A DNA stretch of 64,000 bases from Arminella tubonensis (GTDB taxonomy: Bacteria; Pseudomonadota; Alphaproteobacteria; Rhizobiales; Rhizobiaceae): NCBI RefSeq assembly GCF_003240585.1, contig NZ_PCDP01000001.1, positions 248,001-312,000 of the forward strand, given 5' to 3'. Made by a program: the position numbers and the translations under genes. Positions within the stretch are counted from its first letter, which is position 1; every line of letters begins with the position of its first letter. The notes under the pieces are model-generated. The model made no database searches. It saw only the letters and a list, made by a program, of their open reading frames with translations, and was not told the DNA's origin. Positions 36,593 through 45,340 of the stretch are shown piece by piece.

Positions 36593-38467
36593 ATGATAAA
36601 TTTTTATGCGTTTATTTTTGGCGTGTTTATGGGGCTGAGCGGATACAACAATAGCGCCGTATCCGATGGGACGTTCAATAGCAGCAATCCGACTGCAAGC
36701 TCGGTGCCTATAGTCGGAACAATTCCGCCGCCGACGGGGGCAGCTGAAAAGCCTGTCGTCATCACCACACATGACGAAATGCTGAGCTGGTATAAAGGCG
36801 CCAAGTTCGGCATGTTCATTCACTGGGGGATATTCAGCGACATTGGCAAAGGCGAGTGGGCTTTGGTCAATATACCCGGTTATAATAATGGACTGACGAG
36901 CGGCCTCGACAATTATAAGGCACATGCCAACAACTTCAACTCGGCTCCTGATAATATTGCCAAGATAGTGACGTTGGCGAAAACTAGCGGCATGCGCTAC
37001 ATCGTCCTTGTCACCCGCCATCATGACGGTTTCAATCTTTGGAACACGTCAGCAGACGCTTATTCTACCAAGTTCAATTCGACCCAGTTTGGCTCAAAGC
37101 GAGATGTCGTCAAGATTTTTGCCGACGAATGCCAGAAGCAGGGGATCAAGCTGGTTCTCTACTACTCGTTGCTGGACTGGATGCACCCAAGCTTTCCCGA
37201 CGTAGCGGCCAGTAGCACACTCAAGATCCATTCCAAGCAGGCCGGTGACTGGGACGCCTACCGCACGTTCATGAAAACCCAGCTCACGGAACTGCTGACA
37301 AACTACGGGCAGATCGCCGGAATCTGGTTTGACGGTCATTGGTCTCTAGGGGACAACCGTTTGTGGAGAATGGAAGACCTCTACGCGTCAATCCATAAGG
37401 CTCAAGCCGTCACGTTGATCGGCAATAACCTCGGCGGCGGAACCTTCGGCGATACTCCGGGGACCGACTTCACCATTGGCGAGCGCAGAGCTGCACAAGG
37501 TGACCCCAATGCGGCCGGTGAAACCGTTGACACCAGTCAAGTGGGTGGCGATAGCCCGGGCGGTACCTGGGGATATGTTTCTGACGCCACTATCCAGCCT
37601 CGCGAGTGGATATTTGAGAACCTGATAGGCAGTATCTCGAGCGGCAAGAACTTCGTCCTCAATATCGGGCCGCGCGCTGACGGCACCTGGCAGAAAGCAA
37701 TTGATACGGAATTCATCGCCGTGGGCTCATGGCTGCAGAAGAATGAAGAGGCAGTCTACGGTTCGCAGGCGGGCATCCCGGATTACGACTCCACGACGAA
37801 AGTCGGCGCTGACGGCAAGACCTATCTATATCTCTTCATTCGGGACGCCAAAGCTACCACAATCAGCCTGCCCACGGCTTTCGTCGATGTTCGCAACGCT
37901 CTGCCACTCGTCACTGGCGGAGCCACGATCCCGCTTTCCCTACCCGTTCGAAAGGATTCTGCTACTACGATCGTGGATTTTTCCTCTCTGGCACGGATCG
38001 ATCGAGAACCGCTTGTCTTGAAGCTGGATGCGACGGTGCGTCCCTACTCATATGTTTCGGTGATAAGCAGCGCTCAAGCAGTGGCTTCCGCAACTTCGAA
38101 CTGGATCGCCAATGAAGGCTATGGGCCGGAGAAGGCAATCGACGACGATCCATCAACGCGGTGGGCTTCAAACGCACCAACGCCAACCCTGACCCTGAAC
38201 TTCGTCAAGCCGACCAAAATTGATGCAATCAAGCTCCAAGAATATTTTGAAGATGCGGAGGGCAGTTATCGCGTTGGGTCATTCACGATCGAGGCCAAGG
38301 TGGAGGATCAATGGCAGCAAGTCACCAGCGGGACAGGAATCGGGAAGCAGCTGTCACTATTTCTGAACAAACCTGTTTCGGCTTCAGCTCTGCGAATAAA
38401 CCTGACGTCAAAAGACGGGAGAGGTCCGCCAAGCCTTTATACCTTTATTGCTCTCGCAAGGAAATAA
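36593..38467 (+). CDS. Alpha-L-fucosidase (GH29) with a C-terminal F5/8-type C (discoidin-like) domain
   Basis: A 624-residue retaining fucosidase. Residues 55-420 form the GH29 barrel: KFGMFIHWGIFSD, YIVLVTRHHDGFNLW and GIWFDGHW, with D247 as the catalytic nucleophile. An acid/base residue cannot be assigned. LIGSISSGKNFVLNIGPRADGTW is another hallmark. A beta-sandwich follows, then (about 490-624) a galactose-binding-like domain with STRWASNAPTPTLTLNF. A hydrophobic N-terminus (FYAFIFGVFMGLSG) suggests export, but no clean cleavage site is seen. ATG 36593 is 7 nt after AAGGTGGAG. Codon and base use are A/T-richer than the neighbours, which suggests horizontal transfer. It could strip fucose from plant glycans or from fucosylated Nod factor or polysaccharide. 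Confidence 0.92.
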   Translation: MINFYAFIFGVFMGLSGYNNSAVSDGTFNSSNPTASSVPIVGTIPPPTGAAEKPVVITTHDEMLSWYKGAKFGMFIHWGIFSDIGKGEWALVNIPGYNNGLTSGLDNYKAHANNFNSAPDNIAKIVTLAKTSGMRYIVLVTRHHDGFNLWNTSADAYSTKFNSTQFGSKRDVVKIFADECQKQGIKLVLYYSLLDWMHPSFPDVAASSTLKIHSKQAGDWDAYRTFMKTQLTELLTNYGQIAGIWFDGHWSLGDNRLWRMEDLYASIHKAQAVTLIGNNLGGGTFGDTPGTDFTIGERRAAQGDPNAAGETVDTSQVGGDSPGGTWGYVSDATIQPREWIFENLIGSISSGKNFVLNIGPRADGTWQKAIDTEFIAVGSWLQKNEEAVYGSQAGIPDYDSTTKVGADGKTYLYLFIRDAKATTISLPTAFVDVRNALPLVTGGATIPLSLPVRKDSATTIVDFSSLARIDREPLVLKLDATVRPYSYVSVISSAQAVASATSNWIANEGYGPEKAIDDDPSTRWASNAPTPTLTLNFVKPTKIDAIKLQEYFEDAEGSYRVGSFTIEAKVEDQWQQVTSGTGIGKQLSLFLNKPVSASALRINLTSKDGRGPPSLYTFIALARK

Positions 38468-38521
38468 TGAGCATGAGATCGGCAGTTTGGATGCGCCTAC
38501 AGGTGCTCCGGCATAAAGCAC

Positions 38522-38553
38522 AAAAAAAGCCGGGACAAACCCGGCTTTTTCTT
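38522..38553. terminator. Bidirectional rho-independent terminator
   Basis: An A-run and AGCCGGG pair with CCCGGCT and a T-run around a short ACAAA loop, roughly 38522-38551. It lies between the fucosidase (plus) and the outer-membrane protein gene (minus) and can serve both. The stem matches the one at 45861-45890. Confidence 0.9.
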
Positions 38554-38570
38554 ATGTGATGCGATCAGTC

Positions 38571-39203
38571 CTAGAACTTTACGCCGATACCGAGCTTGAC
38601 GCTGTTCTCGTCGAAACCGCGCGAGATGCGGCCGGAGTCGAGGTTGAAGTCCTTGCTGCCGTAGTCGGTGTAGCGATATTCGACACGGGCCGTGATGTTG
38701 TTGGTGATCATCGTTTCTGCACCAACGCCGGCGGTCCAGCCAACAGCAGTGTTAGAGTCGGACGACGAGCCATCGGAAGCCTTGACGCGAGCGGCTGCAA
38801 CACCGGCCGTACCGTAAAGCAGGAAGGGGTTCAGGTCGTAGCCGAGACGACCGCGGATCGAGCCGTTGGTGTCGTTCTTGGTCGTGACGCCGTTGCGGGT
38901 GTTGTCAGCGCCGGAATAGCCAGCATCGCCTTCAACACCGTAAACGATGTTGCCGCTCTGCCAGTTGTAGCCGGTGTAAAGCGAACCACCGAAAGCATAG
39001 CCATTGCCACCGCCATGGGTGAACTTGTCCATGTTGTAGGTGCCTTCAGCGCCGAGGTAGTAGCCGGCCCAATTGCTGACTGGGGCTACGTCCTGTGCGA
39101 CAGGCGCTTCCGGAACCTGCTCAACCGCGTCTGCTGCCTGCGCTGCGGTGAAGCCGGCGAATGCAAAGGTCGAAGCCATGAGGGTCATCAAAATTGTACG
39201 CAT
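38571..39203 (-). CDS. Outer-membrane beta-barrel protein (Omp25/RopB-like)
   Basis: A 210-residue porin-like protein. The signal peptide (residues 1-23, FAFAGFTAAQA) is followed by an acidic linker and then alternating amphipathic strands: WAGYYLGAEGTYNMD, GYAFGGSLYTGYNWQ, GIRGRLGYDLNPFLLYGTAGVAAA-like repeats, and NITARVEYRYTDYGSKDF. It ends KLGIGVKF, the terminal aromatic expected of a barrel protein. Family members are abundant outer-membrane proteins of Rhizobiaceae and Brucella. Strong codon bias and a long A/T-rich leader are consistent with high expression. Start: ATG 39203, preceded by AGGAG. Confidence 0.88.
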   Translation of the reverse strand: MRTILMTLMASTFAFAGFTAAQAADAVEQVPEAPVAQDVAPVSNWAGYYLGAEGTYNMDKFTHGGGNGYAFGGSLYTGYNWQSGNIVYGVEGDAGYSGADNTRNGVTTKNDTNGSIRGRLGYDLNPFLLYGTAGVAAARVKASDGSSSDSNTAVGWTAGVGAETMITNNITARVEYRYTDYGSKDFNLDSGRISRGFDENSVKLGIGVKF

Positions 39204-39573
39204 ACTTTCAGTCTCCTTATCAGTCTCGTGTTGTTCGTCGACTTTGTGTCGGCTTGTTGAAGCATCACGAGAAATTAATTAATGTCCCTCCCGGATCGAG
39301 GTGGAATTTGGAACTCAATTGCGGATTTGGAAGAGCCAAAATATGAAATCATTGTGGCGTCGACATGGCTGAATTTCGATGTTGCTTTAGCGCAACAGAA
39401 AAATCATTAACCATAACGAGTTGTTAAAGAGACAATACTTATTTTTACGCAAATATAACTCAAGATTTACGCACAGCAACTTTGTGGCCCGCTTTGCAGC
39501 GACACCTTTTCAGATGGTCTATCCGCGCCCTATATGAGTGCTAGTTGGGTAATGACTGCAAAAAGGCAATAAG
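39204..39573. other. 370-bp intergenic region between divergent genes
   Basis: A/T-rich. It should carry the porin promoter on the minus strand and the promoter of the PTR1-like run on the plus strand. A short hairpin (GTTGC...GCAAC) lies at about 39381-39396. TTAACCAT, a CtrA half-site-like sequence, lies at 39407-39414 inside TCATTAACCATAA, a 13-mer that recurs at 49732-49744. No gene was found. Confidence 0.5.
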
Positions 39574-40341
39574 TTGAGCGAAGAAAAGCTACGCACTGCC
39601 CTCATCACGGGGGGATCCAAAAGAATAGGAAGGGCAATCGCCCTCGATCTAGCCGCGAACGGGTTTGCAATCGCGATTCACGCCAACGCATCGTTCGCGG
39701 AAGCGGACGCGCTCGTGGCGGAATTGCGGCAAGAGGGCAAAAAGGCAGTTTCAGTCAAGGCAGACCTTCGAAATTTATCGGAAACGGCGACGCTGATAAA
39801 AAGAGCCTCTGCCGGGCTCGGCCCCATCGATCTATTGATCAACAACGCCTCGACATTCCAGAACGATTCTGCCGGACAGTTCGATGCCGAGGCTTTCGAT
39901 GCTCATTTTGCGGTTCATGTCCGCGCTCCGTCCATCCTAGCAGCCGCTTTCGCCGAACAATTGCCGGCGGAGGTTTCTGGACTGATCGTCAATATGATCG
40001 ACCAAAGGGTGTGGGCGCTCAACCCGCGCTTCTATTCCTATACATTATCGAAGTCGGCCTTATGGACGGCGACGCAAACAATGGCGCAGACTTTTGCACC
40101 GAGGATTCGCGTCAACGCCATTGGCCCGGGGCCGACGGTACCCAGCGTCCGCCAGACGAAGGAAGACTTCCAGGCGCAGATCGACGGGTTGATCATGAAG
40201 GCCGGACCGGGGCTGGAGGAATTCGGGCGGACCATCCGCTTTCTTTTTGACACTCCATCGATCACGGGCCAAATGATTGCCCTGGACGGCGGCCAGCACC
40301 TGAGATGGGAGACGCCCGACGTGGCGGAGAGCATGGAATGA
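39574..40341 (+). CDS. Short-chain dehydrogenase, pteridine-reductase (PTR1/FolM)-like
   Basis: A 255-residue Rossmann-fold reductase. The cofactor loop is TGGSKRIG (13-20); basic residues around it suggest NADPH. The usual catalytic Ser of SDRs is absent: an Asp (D143 in VNMIDQRV) takes its place, 13 residues before Y156 of YTLSK (K160). The Asp-Tyr-Lys triad with that spacing matches trypanosomatid pteridine reductase PTR1 (D181/Y194/K198), and GPGPTVPS also fits. It probably reduces dihydropterins or dihydrofolate. TTG 39574 is the only usable start. The 3' end overlaps uvrC by 4 nt. Confidence 0.88.
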   Translation: MSEEKLRTALITGGSKRIGRAIALDLAANGFAIAIHANASFAEADALVAELRQEGKKAVSVKADLRNLSETATLIKRASAGLGPIDLLINNASTFQNDSAGQFDAEAFDAHFAVHVRAPSILAAAFAEQLPAEVSGLIVNMIDQRVWALNPRFYSYTLSKSALWTATQTMAQTFAPRIRVNAIGPGPTVPSVRQTKEDFQAQIDGLIMKAGPGLEEFGRTIRFLFDTPSITGQMIALDGGQHLRWETPDVAESME

Positions 40342-42380
40342 ACGCACGAAAGCTGCCGGACGGCGGCGTTCTCTACGACGAATCAGACGAGACGGAAGAC
40401 GATATCGAAGTGGACAGCGGCGATGCCGTCGCCTCCACCGTGATCGCCGCCGCGGTCGACTGGAACGAAGGTTGGAAGAACGAGACTGGCCTCAAGGGCG
40501 CCGACCTGATAGGCGAATTCGTCAAGCGGCTGCCGAATGCGCCGGGCGTCTACAGGATGTTCAACGAGGCCGGCGACGTGCTTTACGTCGGCAAGGCCCG
40601 CAGCCTGAAGAAGCGTGTCAACAATTATGCTCTCGGTCGCGGCCATTCGAACCGGATCGCGAAGATGGTGCGCGAGACGGCGAACATGGAGTTCGTCACC
40701 ACCCGCACCGAGACTGAAGCGCTACTCCTGGAAGCGAATCTCATCAAGCGCTTGCGCCCGCGCTTTAATGTGCTTCTGCGCGACGACAAGTCGTTTCCCT
40801 ACATCCTGATTACGGGCGATCACCGCGCGCCGGCGATCTTCAAGCATCGCGGCGCACGCTCTCGCAAGGGCGAGTATTTCGGTCCGTTTGCCTCTGCCGG
40901 CGCCGTGGGACGGACGATCAATTCGCTGCAGCGGGCATTCCTGATCCGCACCTGTACCGACAGTGTCTTCGAGACGCGTACCCGCCCCTGCCTGCTCTAT
41001 CAAATCAAGCGCTGTTCGGCGCCGTGCACGCGCGAGATCAGCGATGCCGGATACGGCGAACTGGTGCAGGAGGCGAAGGACTTCCTGTCCGGCAAGAGCC
41101 AGAACGTCAAGGCGCACATCGCCGAGGCGATGAACGGGGCTGCCGAGGATCTCGATTTCGAAAGCGCCGCCGTCTATCGCGACCGGCTGGCGGCCCTGTC
41201 GCATGTGCAGAGCCACCAGGGCATCAATCCCGCTGGCGTCGAGGAAGCCGATATCTTCGCCATTCATCATGAAGGCGGCATTTCCTGCATCCAGGTCTTC
41301 TTTTTCCGCACTGGTCAGAACTGGGGCAATCGTGCCTATTTCCCGCGGGCTGACCCGTCGCTGTCGAGTGCTGAAGTGCTGAATTCATTCCTGGCGCAGT
41401 TCTACGACGACAAGCCGGTGCCGCGGCAGATCCTGTTGTCGGAGCCGGTCGAGGAAATGGAACTGCTGGCGGCGGCGCTGAGCGAGAAGGCCGGCTACAA
41501 GATCTCAATCCTCGTTCCGCAGCGCGGCGAGAAGAAGGACCTGGTGGAGCACGTCGTCGGCAACGCCCGCGAGGCGCATGGTCGTAAGCTGGCCGAGACA
41601 GCTTCGCAGTCGCGTCTGCTCGAAGGTTTCAAGGAGACATTCAAGCTCCCCTACGTGCCGCAGCGGATCGAGATATACGACAATTCCCACATCATGGGCA
41701 CGAACGCGGTCGGCGGCATGGTGGTCGCGGGACCGGAAGGTTTCGTCAAGAGCCAGTACCGGAAGTTCAACATCAAATCGACCGAGATCACTCCCGGCGA
41801 CGACTTCGGGATGATGCGCGAGGTGATGACGCGTCGTTTCTCGCGGCTGCTGAAAGAGGAGGGATTGCCTGACCGCGCCAAGCCCGCAGTCGAGGATCCC
41901 GCCGATGCCCCCTTCCCAGCCTGGCCCGACGTTATCCTCATCGATGGCGGTCAGGGGCAGATGACGGCGGTGCGCACCATCCTCGAGGAACTTGGGATTA
42001 CAGACAGTGTCATCGCCATCGGCGTTGCAAAGGGTGTCGACCGCGATGCGGGGCGCGAGCGTTTCTTCCCACCGTCGCGGGACAATTTCACGCTGCCTCC
42101 ACGCGACCCCGTGCTTTATTTCATCCAGCGCCTGCGCGACGAGGCGCACCGCTTTGCGATCGGCTCCCACAGGGCGCGACGCAAGCGCGAGCTGGTGAAG
42201 AACCCGCTGGACGAGATCGGCGGCATCGGGCCATCCCGCAAGCGCGCTCTACTTCAGCATTTCGGAACCGCCAAGGCAGTTTCACGGGCTGCATTTTCCG
42301 ATCTGCTGGCCGTCGAAGGCATATCCGAGGCGGTGGCGAAGCAGGTTTACAATCACTTTCACGACGACGCCGCGAAATAG
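40338..42380 (+). CDS. uvrC: Excinuclease ABC subunit C
   Basis: Dual-incision nuclease of nucleotide excision repair, 680 residues from ATG 40338. It has an N-terminal extension of about 60 acidic residues. The GIY-YIG nuclease domain follows ([26 protein letters not shown]), then the cysteine motif [13 protein letters not shown] and a UvrB-binding UVR motif near [14 protein letters not shown]. The RNase H-like endonuclease is seen at [20 protein letters not shown] and [11 protein letters not shown]. The C-terminal helix-hairpin-helix ([19 protein letters not shown]) ends it. It overlaps the SDR gene by 4 nt and precedes pgsA by about 110 bp. Confidence 0.97.
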   Translation: MNARKLPDGGVLYDESDETEDDIEVDSGDAVASTVIAAAVDWNEGWKNETGLKGADLIGEFVKRLPNAPGVYRMFNEAGDVLYVGKARSLKKRVNNYALGRGHSNRIAKMVRETANMEFVTTRTETEALLLEANLIKRLRPRFNVLLRDDKSFPYILITGDHRAPAIFKHRGARSRKGEYFGPFASAGAVGRTINSLQRAFLIRTCTDSVFETRTRPCLLYQIKRCSAPCTREISDAGYGELVQEAKDFLSGKSQNVKAHIAEAMNGAAEDLDFESAAVYRDRLAALSHVQSHQGINPAGVEEADIFAIHHEGGISCIQVFFFRTGQNWGNRAYFPRADPSLSSAEVLNSFLAQFYDDKPVPRQILLSEPVEEMELLAAALSEKAGYKISILVPQRGEKKDLVEHVVGNAREAHGRKLAETASQSRLLEGFKETFKLPYVPQRIEIYDNSHIMGTNAVGGMVVAGPEGFVKSQYRKFNIKSTEITPGDDFGMMREVMTRRFSRLLKEEGLPDRAKPAVEDPADAPFPAWPDVILIDGGQGQMTAVRTILEELGITDSVIAIGVAKGVDRDAGRERFFPPSRDNFTLPPRDPVLYFIQRLRDEAHRFAIGSHRARRKRELVKNPLDEIGGIGPSRKRALLQHFGTAKAVSRAAFSDLLAVEGISEAVAKQVYNHFHDDAAK

Positions 42381-42489
42381 AGCCGGCGAGTCGCAAATTC
42401 CACGCAATGACGATGGAAAAACAGAAACAATGTTGACGGTGCTAACCAAACACCGTCATCTGTCCAGACGCTCCAACGAAACGATTTCC

Positions 42490-43077
42490 ATGGCTTCGCG
42501 CGCATACAACATCCCCAACCTGCTCACCTATGGCCGTATCCTGGCGGTGCCGCTGATCGTTCTCTGCTTCTTCGTCGAGGGGAAGCTTGCTAGTAGCGAT
42601 TTCGCCCGCTGGGTGGCGCTTTGGATCTTCGTCATCGCCTCGATCACCGATTTCCTCGACGGCTATCTTGCCCGGATCTGGAATCAGACGTCGAATATCG
42701 GCCGGATGCTGGACCCGATCGCCGACAAGCTGCTGATCGCCTCGATCCTGCTGCTCGTCGCCGCCGACGGGACCATTGCCGGCTGGTCGCTCTGGGCAGC
42801 GATCATCATCCTCTGCCGCGAAATCCTGGTATCTGGCCTGCGTGAATATCTGGCAGCGCTGAAGGTCAGCGTTCCGGTGACACGTATCGCCAAGTGGAAG
42901 ACGACGGCGCAGATGGTGGCCATCGCCTTTCTTCTTGCAGGACCGGCTGGCGACGAGATACTTCCTTATACGACGCAGATGGGCATCCTGCTTCTCTGGG
43001 TCGCTGCGCTGCTGACGATCTACTCCGGATATGATTATTTCCGCGCCGGTCTGAAGCACATCGTGGACGATGAATAA
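42490..43077 (+). CDS. pgsA: CDP-diacylglycerol-glycerol-3-phosphate 3-phosphatidyltransferase
   Basis: Makes phosphatidylglycerol phosphate at the inner membrane. 195 residues from ATG 42490 (MASRAYNIPNLLTYGRI); an upstream in-frame ATG lacks homology. The CDP-alcohol phosphotransferase motif is clear: SITDFLDGYLARIWNQTSNIGRMLDPIADK, with all conserved Asp and Gly residues. Five or six membrane helices are visible. Its TAA shares a base with the moaD ATG, so pgsA, moaD and moaE are translationally coupled. Confidence 0.95.
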   Translation: MASRAYNIPNLLTYGRILAVPLIVLCFFVEGKLASSDFARWVALWIFVIASITDFLDGYLARIWNQTSNIGRMLDPIADKLLIASILLLVAADGTIAGWSLWAAIIILCREILVSGLREYLAALKVSVPVTRIAKWKTTAQMVAIAFLLAGPAGDEILPYTTQMGILLLWVAALLTIYSGYDYFRAGLKHIVDDE

Positions 43078-43331
43078 TGACTAAGCTGGTCTATTTCGCC
43101 TGGGTGCGCGAGCGGATCGGCAGGAGTGAGGAAGAGCTCTCCCTGCCCGCCACCGTCGTGACGGCCGGCGATCTTCTGAATCATTTGAAGGGTCTGGGCG
43201 AAGAATATGAGATGGCGCTTCAGTTCCCGGAAGCGATCCGCGTCGCCATCAACATGGAACATGTCGAGCACGACGAACCGATCGGTGACGCGCGGGAGAT
43301 AGCGCTTTTCCCGCCGATGACGGGGGGCTGA
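43077..43331 (+). CDS. moaD: Molybdopterin synthase small subunit MoaD
   Basis: 84-residue ubiquitin-fold sulfur carrier ending in the required Gly-Gly (MTGG), which becomes a thiocarboxylate and donates sulfur to precursor Z. YFAWVRERIG at the start and ALFPPMTGG at the end are typical. It overlaps pgsA by 1 nt and precedes moaE by 4 nt. Together with MoaE it forms molybdopterin synthase for the molybdenum cofactor. Confidence 0.95.
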   Translation: MTKLVYFAWVRERIGRSEEELSLPATVVTAGDLLNHLKGLGEEYEMALQFPEAIRVAINMEHVEHDEPIGDAREIALFPPMTGG

Positions 43332-43335
43332 GAGC

Positions 43336-43824
43336 GTGGCCACCCAGTCGAAATCGTCGATCTTGCCAACCGTCAGGGTTCAGCGCGAGGATTTCGATCT
43401 TCAGGCCGAGGTGGCGCTGCTCTCAGTTGGTCGCCACGATATTGGCGCGGTCGTCACCTTTTCCGGCCTTTGTCGCGACGAAGGCGGCCGGTTGGAAGCC
43501 CTGGAACTGGAACACTATCCCGGCATGGCGGAAGCGGAAATCACCCGCATCGCCGATCTCGCCATCGAGCGCTTCAGTCTCGGCGGCCTGACGGCGATCC
43601 ATCGATACGGCACGATCCTGCCCGGCGAGAATATCGTGCTTGTCATCGCCGCTGCGTCGCATCGGCAGGCGGCCTTCGACGCCGCAAATTTCGTGATGGA
43701 TTTCCTGAAGACATCCGCCCCGTTCTGGAAGAAGGAACACGGTCAGGACGGCAAGGCCGGCGACTGGGTCTCGGCAAAGGATGCCGACGACGCGGCGCGG
43801 ACCAAATGGACGACCGACAGATAG
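43336..43824 (+). CDS. moaE: Molybdopterin synthase catalytic subunit MoaE
   Basis: Large subunit of molybdopterin synthase, 162 residues, slightly longer at the C-terminus than E. coli MoaE. It starts at GTG 43336. Features: GAVVTFSGLCRDEG, LELEHYPGMAEAEI, IHRYGTILPGENIVLVIAAASHRQAAFDAANFVMDFLKTSAPFWKKE, which includes the conserved lysines. It follows moaD directly and ends 3 bp before the convergent permease stop, with no terminator between them. Confidence 0.95.
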   Translation: MATQSKSSILPTVRVQREDFDLQAEVALLSVGRHDIGAVVTFSGLCRDEGGRLEALELEHYPGMAEAEITRIADLAIERFSLGGLTAIHRYGTILPGENIVLVIAAASHRQAAFDAANFVMDFLKTSAPFWKKEHGQDGKAGDWVSAKDADDAARTKWTTDR

Positions 43825-43827
43825 TCA

Positions 43828-44724
43828 TCAAGGGATAGCGCGCTCGCGACGACTGAGAACCAGCAGGAAGACGAGCAGCGTGAAGATCACCATATCCCGC
43901 CAGACGATTGGGCCATAAGCGCTCCACATCGTCTCGATCACGCCCAACACGGCCGCGCCGCCGGCCGATTTCAGCGGGTCGGAATATCCGCCGACCGCCG
44001 CTATCAACAGGACCTTCAGGCCGAACATCAGGCCTGCACCAAAATCCATCGTCCCGTAGTAGGATGTCGACAGGATGCCGCAAAGCGTGGCGACCAGGGC
44101 AGATGCTCCGTAGGCCATGAGAAAAACACGGCGGGCGCTGGTACCGCAGAGTTCGGCTGCGAGTGCGTCGTCCGTCACCGCGCGCCATATGCGACCCCAC
44201 GAGGTATAGCGGAGGATCGCCGCGCCTATCAGCACGATCACTACCATCAGGCCTACGTTGATCAACTGGATCTCGGTCAGGGTCACTTTAAAGGTGCCGT
44301 CGCTCCAGAAGACGATCGGCGTGTTGAGGAACGGCGGCAGCCAAATGGTTCGCGTATCGGAGGCAAGCCTCGCCGTTTCCATCAGCACTATCATCACGCC
44401 GAGGGCCGCAACGATGACCGTGTTGGGCGATTTCCTGACCAGCGGCAGAATGATCGATCGACCGACGAACAGCCCGACCCCCATCGTGTAAAGAAATGAT
44501 ATCGCGGCGCCCAAGGCAAGCGCCGCCGGCAGGACGAGGATCAGCCTCGAATAACCGAGGTCCGTGAACAACAGCAGCATCTGGCCGGAAAAGGCAAAAA
44601 GAGCGCCATAGGTGATGTCGGCCCGGCGCGTCACCCCGAAGGCAATGGCATAGCCGAAGGCCAGCGTCGCATAGAGCGCCGCTAGCGGAATGGCATTCGC
44701 CAGTTGCTGCAACAGATAGGCCAC
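43828..44724 (-). CDS. Branched-chain amino-acid-type ABC permease (LivH-like), orphan
   Basis: About 298 residues from GTG 44724, which has GGGAG 6 nt upstream; a TTG at 44760 is also in frame but lies inside a large dyad. Eight or so membrane helices. LLQQLANAIPLAALYATLAFGYAIAFGVTRRADITYGALFAFSGQ is the LivH N-terminal pattern, and GTSARRVFLMAYGASALVA and GLKVLLIAAVGGYSD follow the family. LivM, LivG/F and binding-protein genes are missing from the window, so it would need partners encoded elsewhere. Divergent from the CGNR regulator across the dyad at 44750-44779. Confidence 0.85.
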   Translation of the reverse strand: MAYLLQQLANAIPLAALYATLAFGYAIAFGVTRRADITYGALFAFSGQMLLLFTDLGYSRLILVLPAALALGAAISFLYTMGVGLFVGRSIILPLVRKSPNTVIVAALGVMIVLMETARLASDTRTIWLPPFLNTPIVFWSDGTFKVTLTEIQLINVGLMVVIVLIGAAILRYTSWGRIWRAVTDDALAAELCGTSARRVFLMAYGASALVATLCGILSTSYYGTMDFGAGLMFGLKVLLIAAVGGYSDPLKSAGGAAVLGVIETMWSAYGPIVWRDMVIFTLLVFLLVLSRRERAIP

Positions 44725-44749
44725 GAGAACTCCCAGGACGACGTAAATA

Positions 44750-44779
44750 ATAACTGGCAAAATCAGTTTTACCAGTTAT
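44750..44779. promoter_or_regulatory. 30-bp dyad over the CGNR promoter
   Basis: ATAACTGG (44750-44757) and CCAGTTAT (44772-44779) are perfect inverted repeats; inside them AAAA (44759-44762) faces TTTT (44767-44770), with a TCAG centre. Twelve of fifteen positions pair. A plausible rightward promoter coincides with it: -35 CTGGCA (44754-44759), 16-nt spacing, -10 TTATAT (44776-44781). The -10 ends 7 nt before the CGNR ATG, so the mRNA may be leaderless. The dyad also lies just upstream of the permease GTG. Likely operator for the adjacent regulator; inferred. Confidence 0.55.
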
Positions 44780-44788
44780 ATTTTCACC

Positions 44789-45340
44789 ATGAGCTTTTCC
44801 TGGACTCCACATCGTTTTTCCGGGGGCGCGCTTGCCCTCGACGTCGCCAACAGCGTCATCCTGCGCCATGATGAACTGCGCCGGATCGACCGCTTCGATG
44901 CGCCCGGACAGTTGGAGAGCTTCCCGAAGGCTGCTCAGAATTTTTGTGCCGAACGGACGCTTTTCGGCGATATCCGGCCGGTACCGCTGGAGAACAAGGC
45001 GGCGTTCGTCGAGCTGCGTGAGGCGATCGACCGCTATTTTCGGGCTCGGATCCTCGGCGCGGAGGGCGATGGCCTGCTGGCGGATCTGCTCGATGCCCTG
45101 TCGAAGACCTTGCGGCAGGCAACCGCGCTAAACGGGCTGGATAGGGCGACAGTGCGCTCGACGCTGCGGCTGCTTGCCATGCCCGATGAGGACCGAATGA
45201 AGATCTGCGGCAATTGCGGCTGGCTGTTCATCGATCGCAGCAAGAACAGGAGCCGGGCCTGGTGCGACATGGCGGTCTGCGGCAACCGCGCCAAGGCAAG
45301 CCGGCACTACCGCAGAAAGAAAGAGGGGAGCTCGCCATGA
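44789..45340 (+). CDS. CGNR zinc-finger transcriptional regulator with ABATE domain
   Basis: 183-residue protein. The N-terminal ABATE domain (about residues 1-130, WTPHRFSGGALALDVANS) is a proposed stress-linked ligand or dimerisation module. The C-terminal CGNR zinc finger has C140-x2-C143, C159-x4-C164, with C164-GNR, and a basic tail (RAKASRHYRRKK) for DNA contact. No Shine-Dalgarno precedes ATG 44789; a leaderless transcript from the -10 at 44776 is possible. It overlaps the lipoprotein gene by 4 nt. It probably binds the dyad at 44750-44779 and regulates itself and the divergent permease. Ligand unknown. Confidence 0.9.
   Translation: MSFSWTPHRFSGGALALDVANSVILRHDELRRIDRFDAPGQLESFPKAAQNFCAERTLFGDIRPVPLENKAAFVELREAIDRYFRARILGAEGDGLLADLLDALSKTLRQATALNGLDRATVRSTLRLLAMPDEDRMKICGNCGWLFIDRSKNRSRAWCDMAVCGNRAKASRHYRRKKEGSSP

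Noticed and set aside
39407..39414. CtrA-binding site called as a feature
   Set aside because: A single half-site; the second TTAA is not at the N7 spacing. Kept only as an observation.
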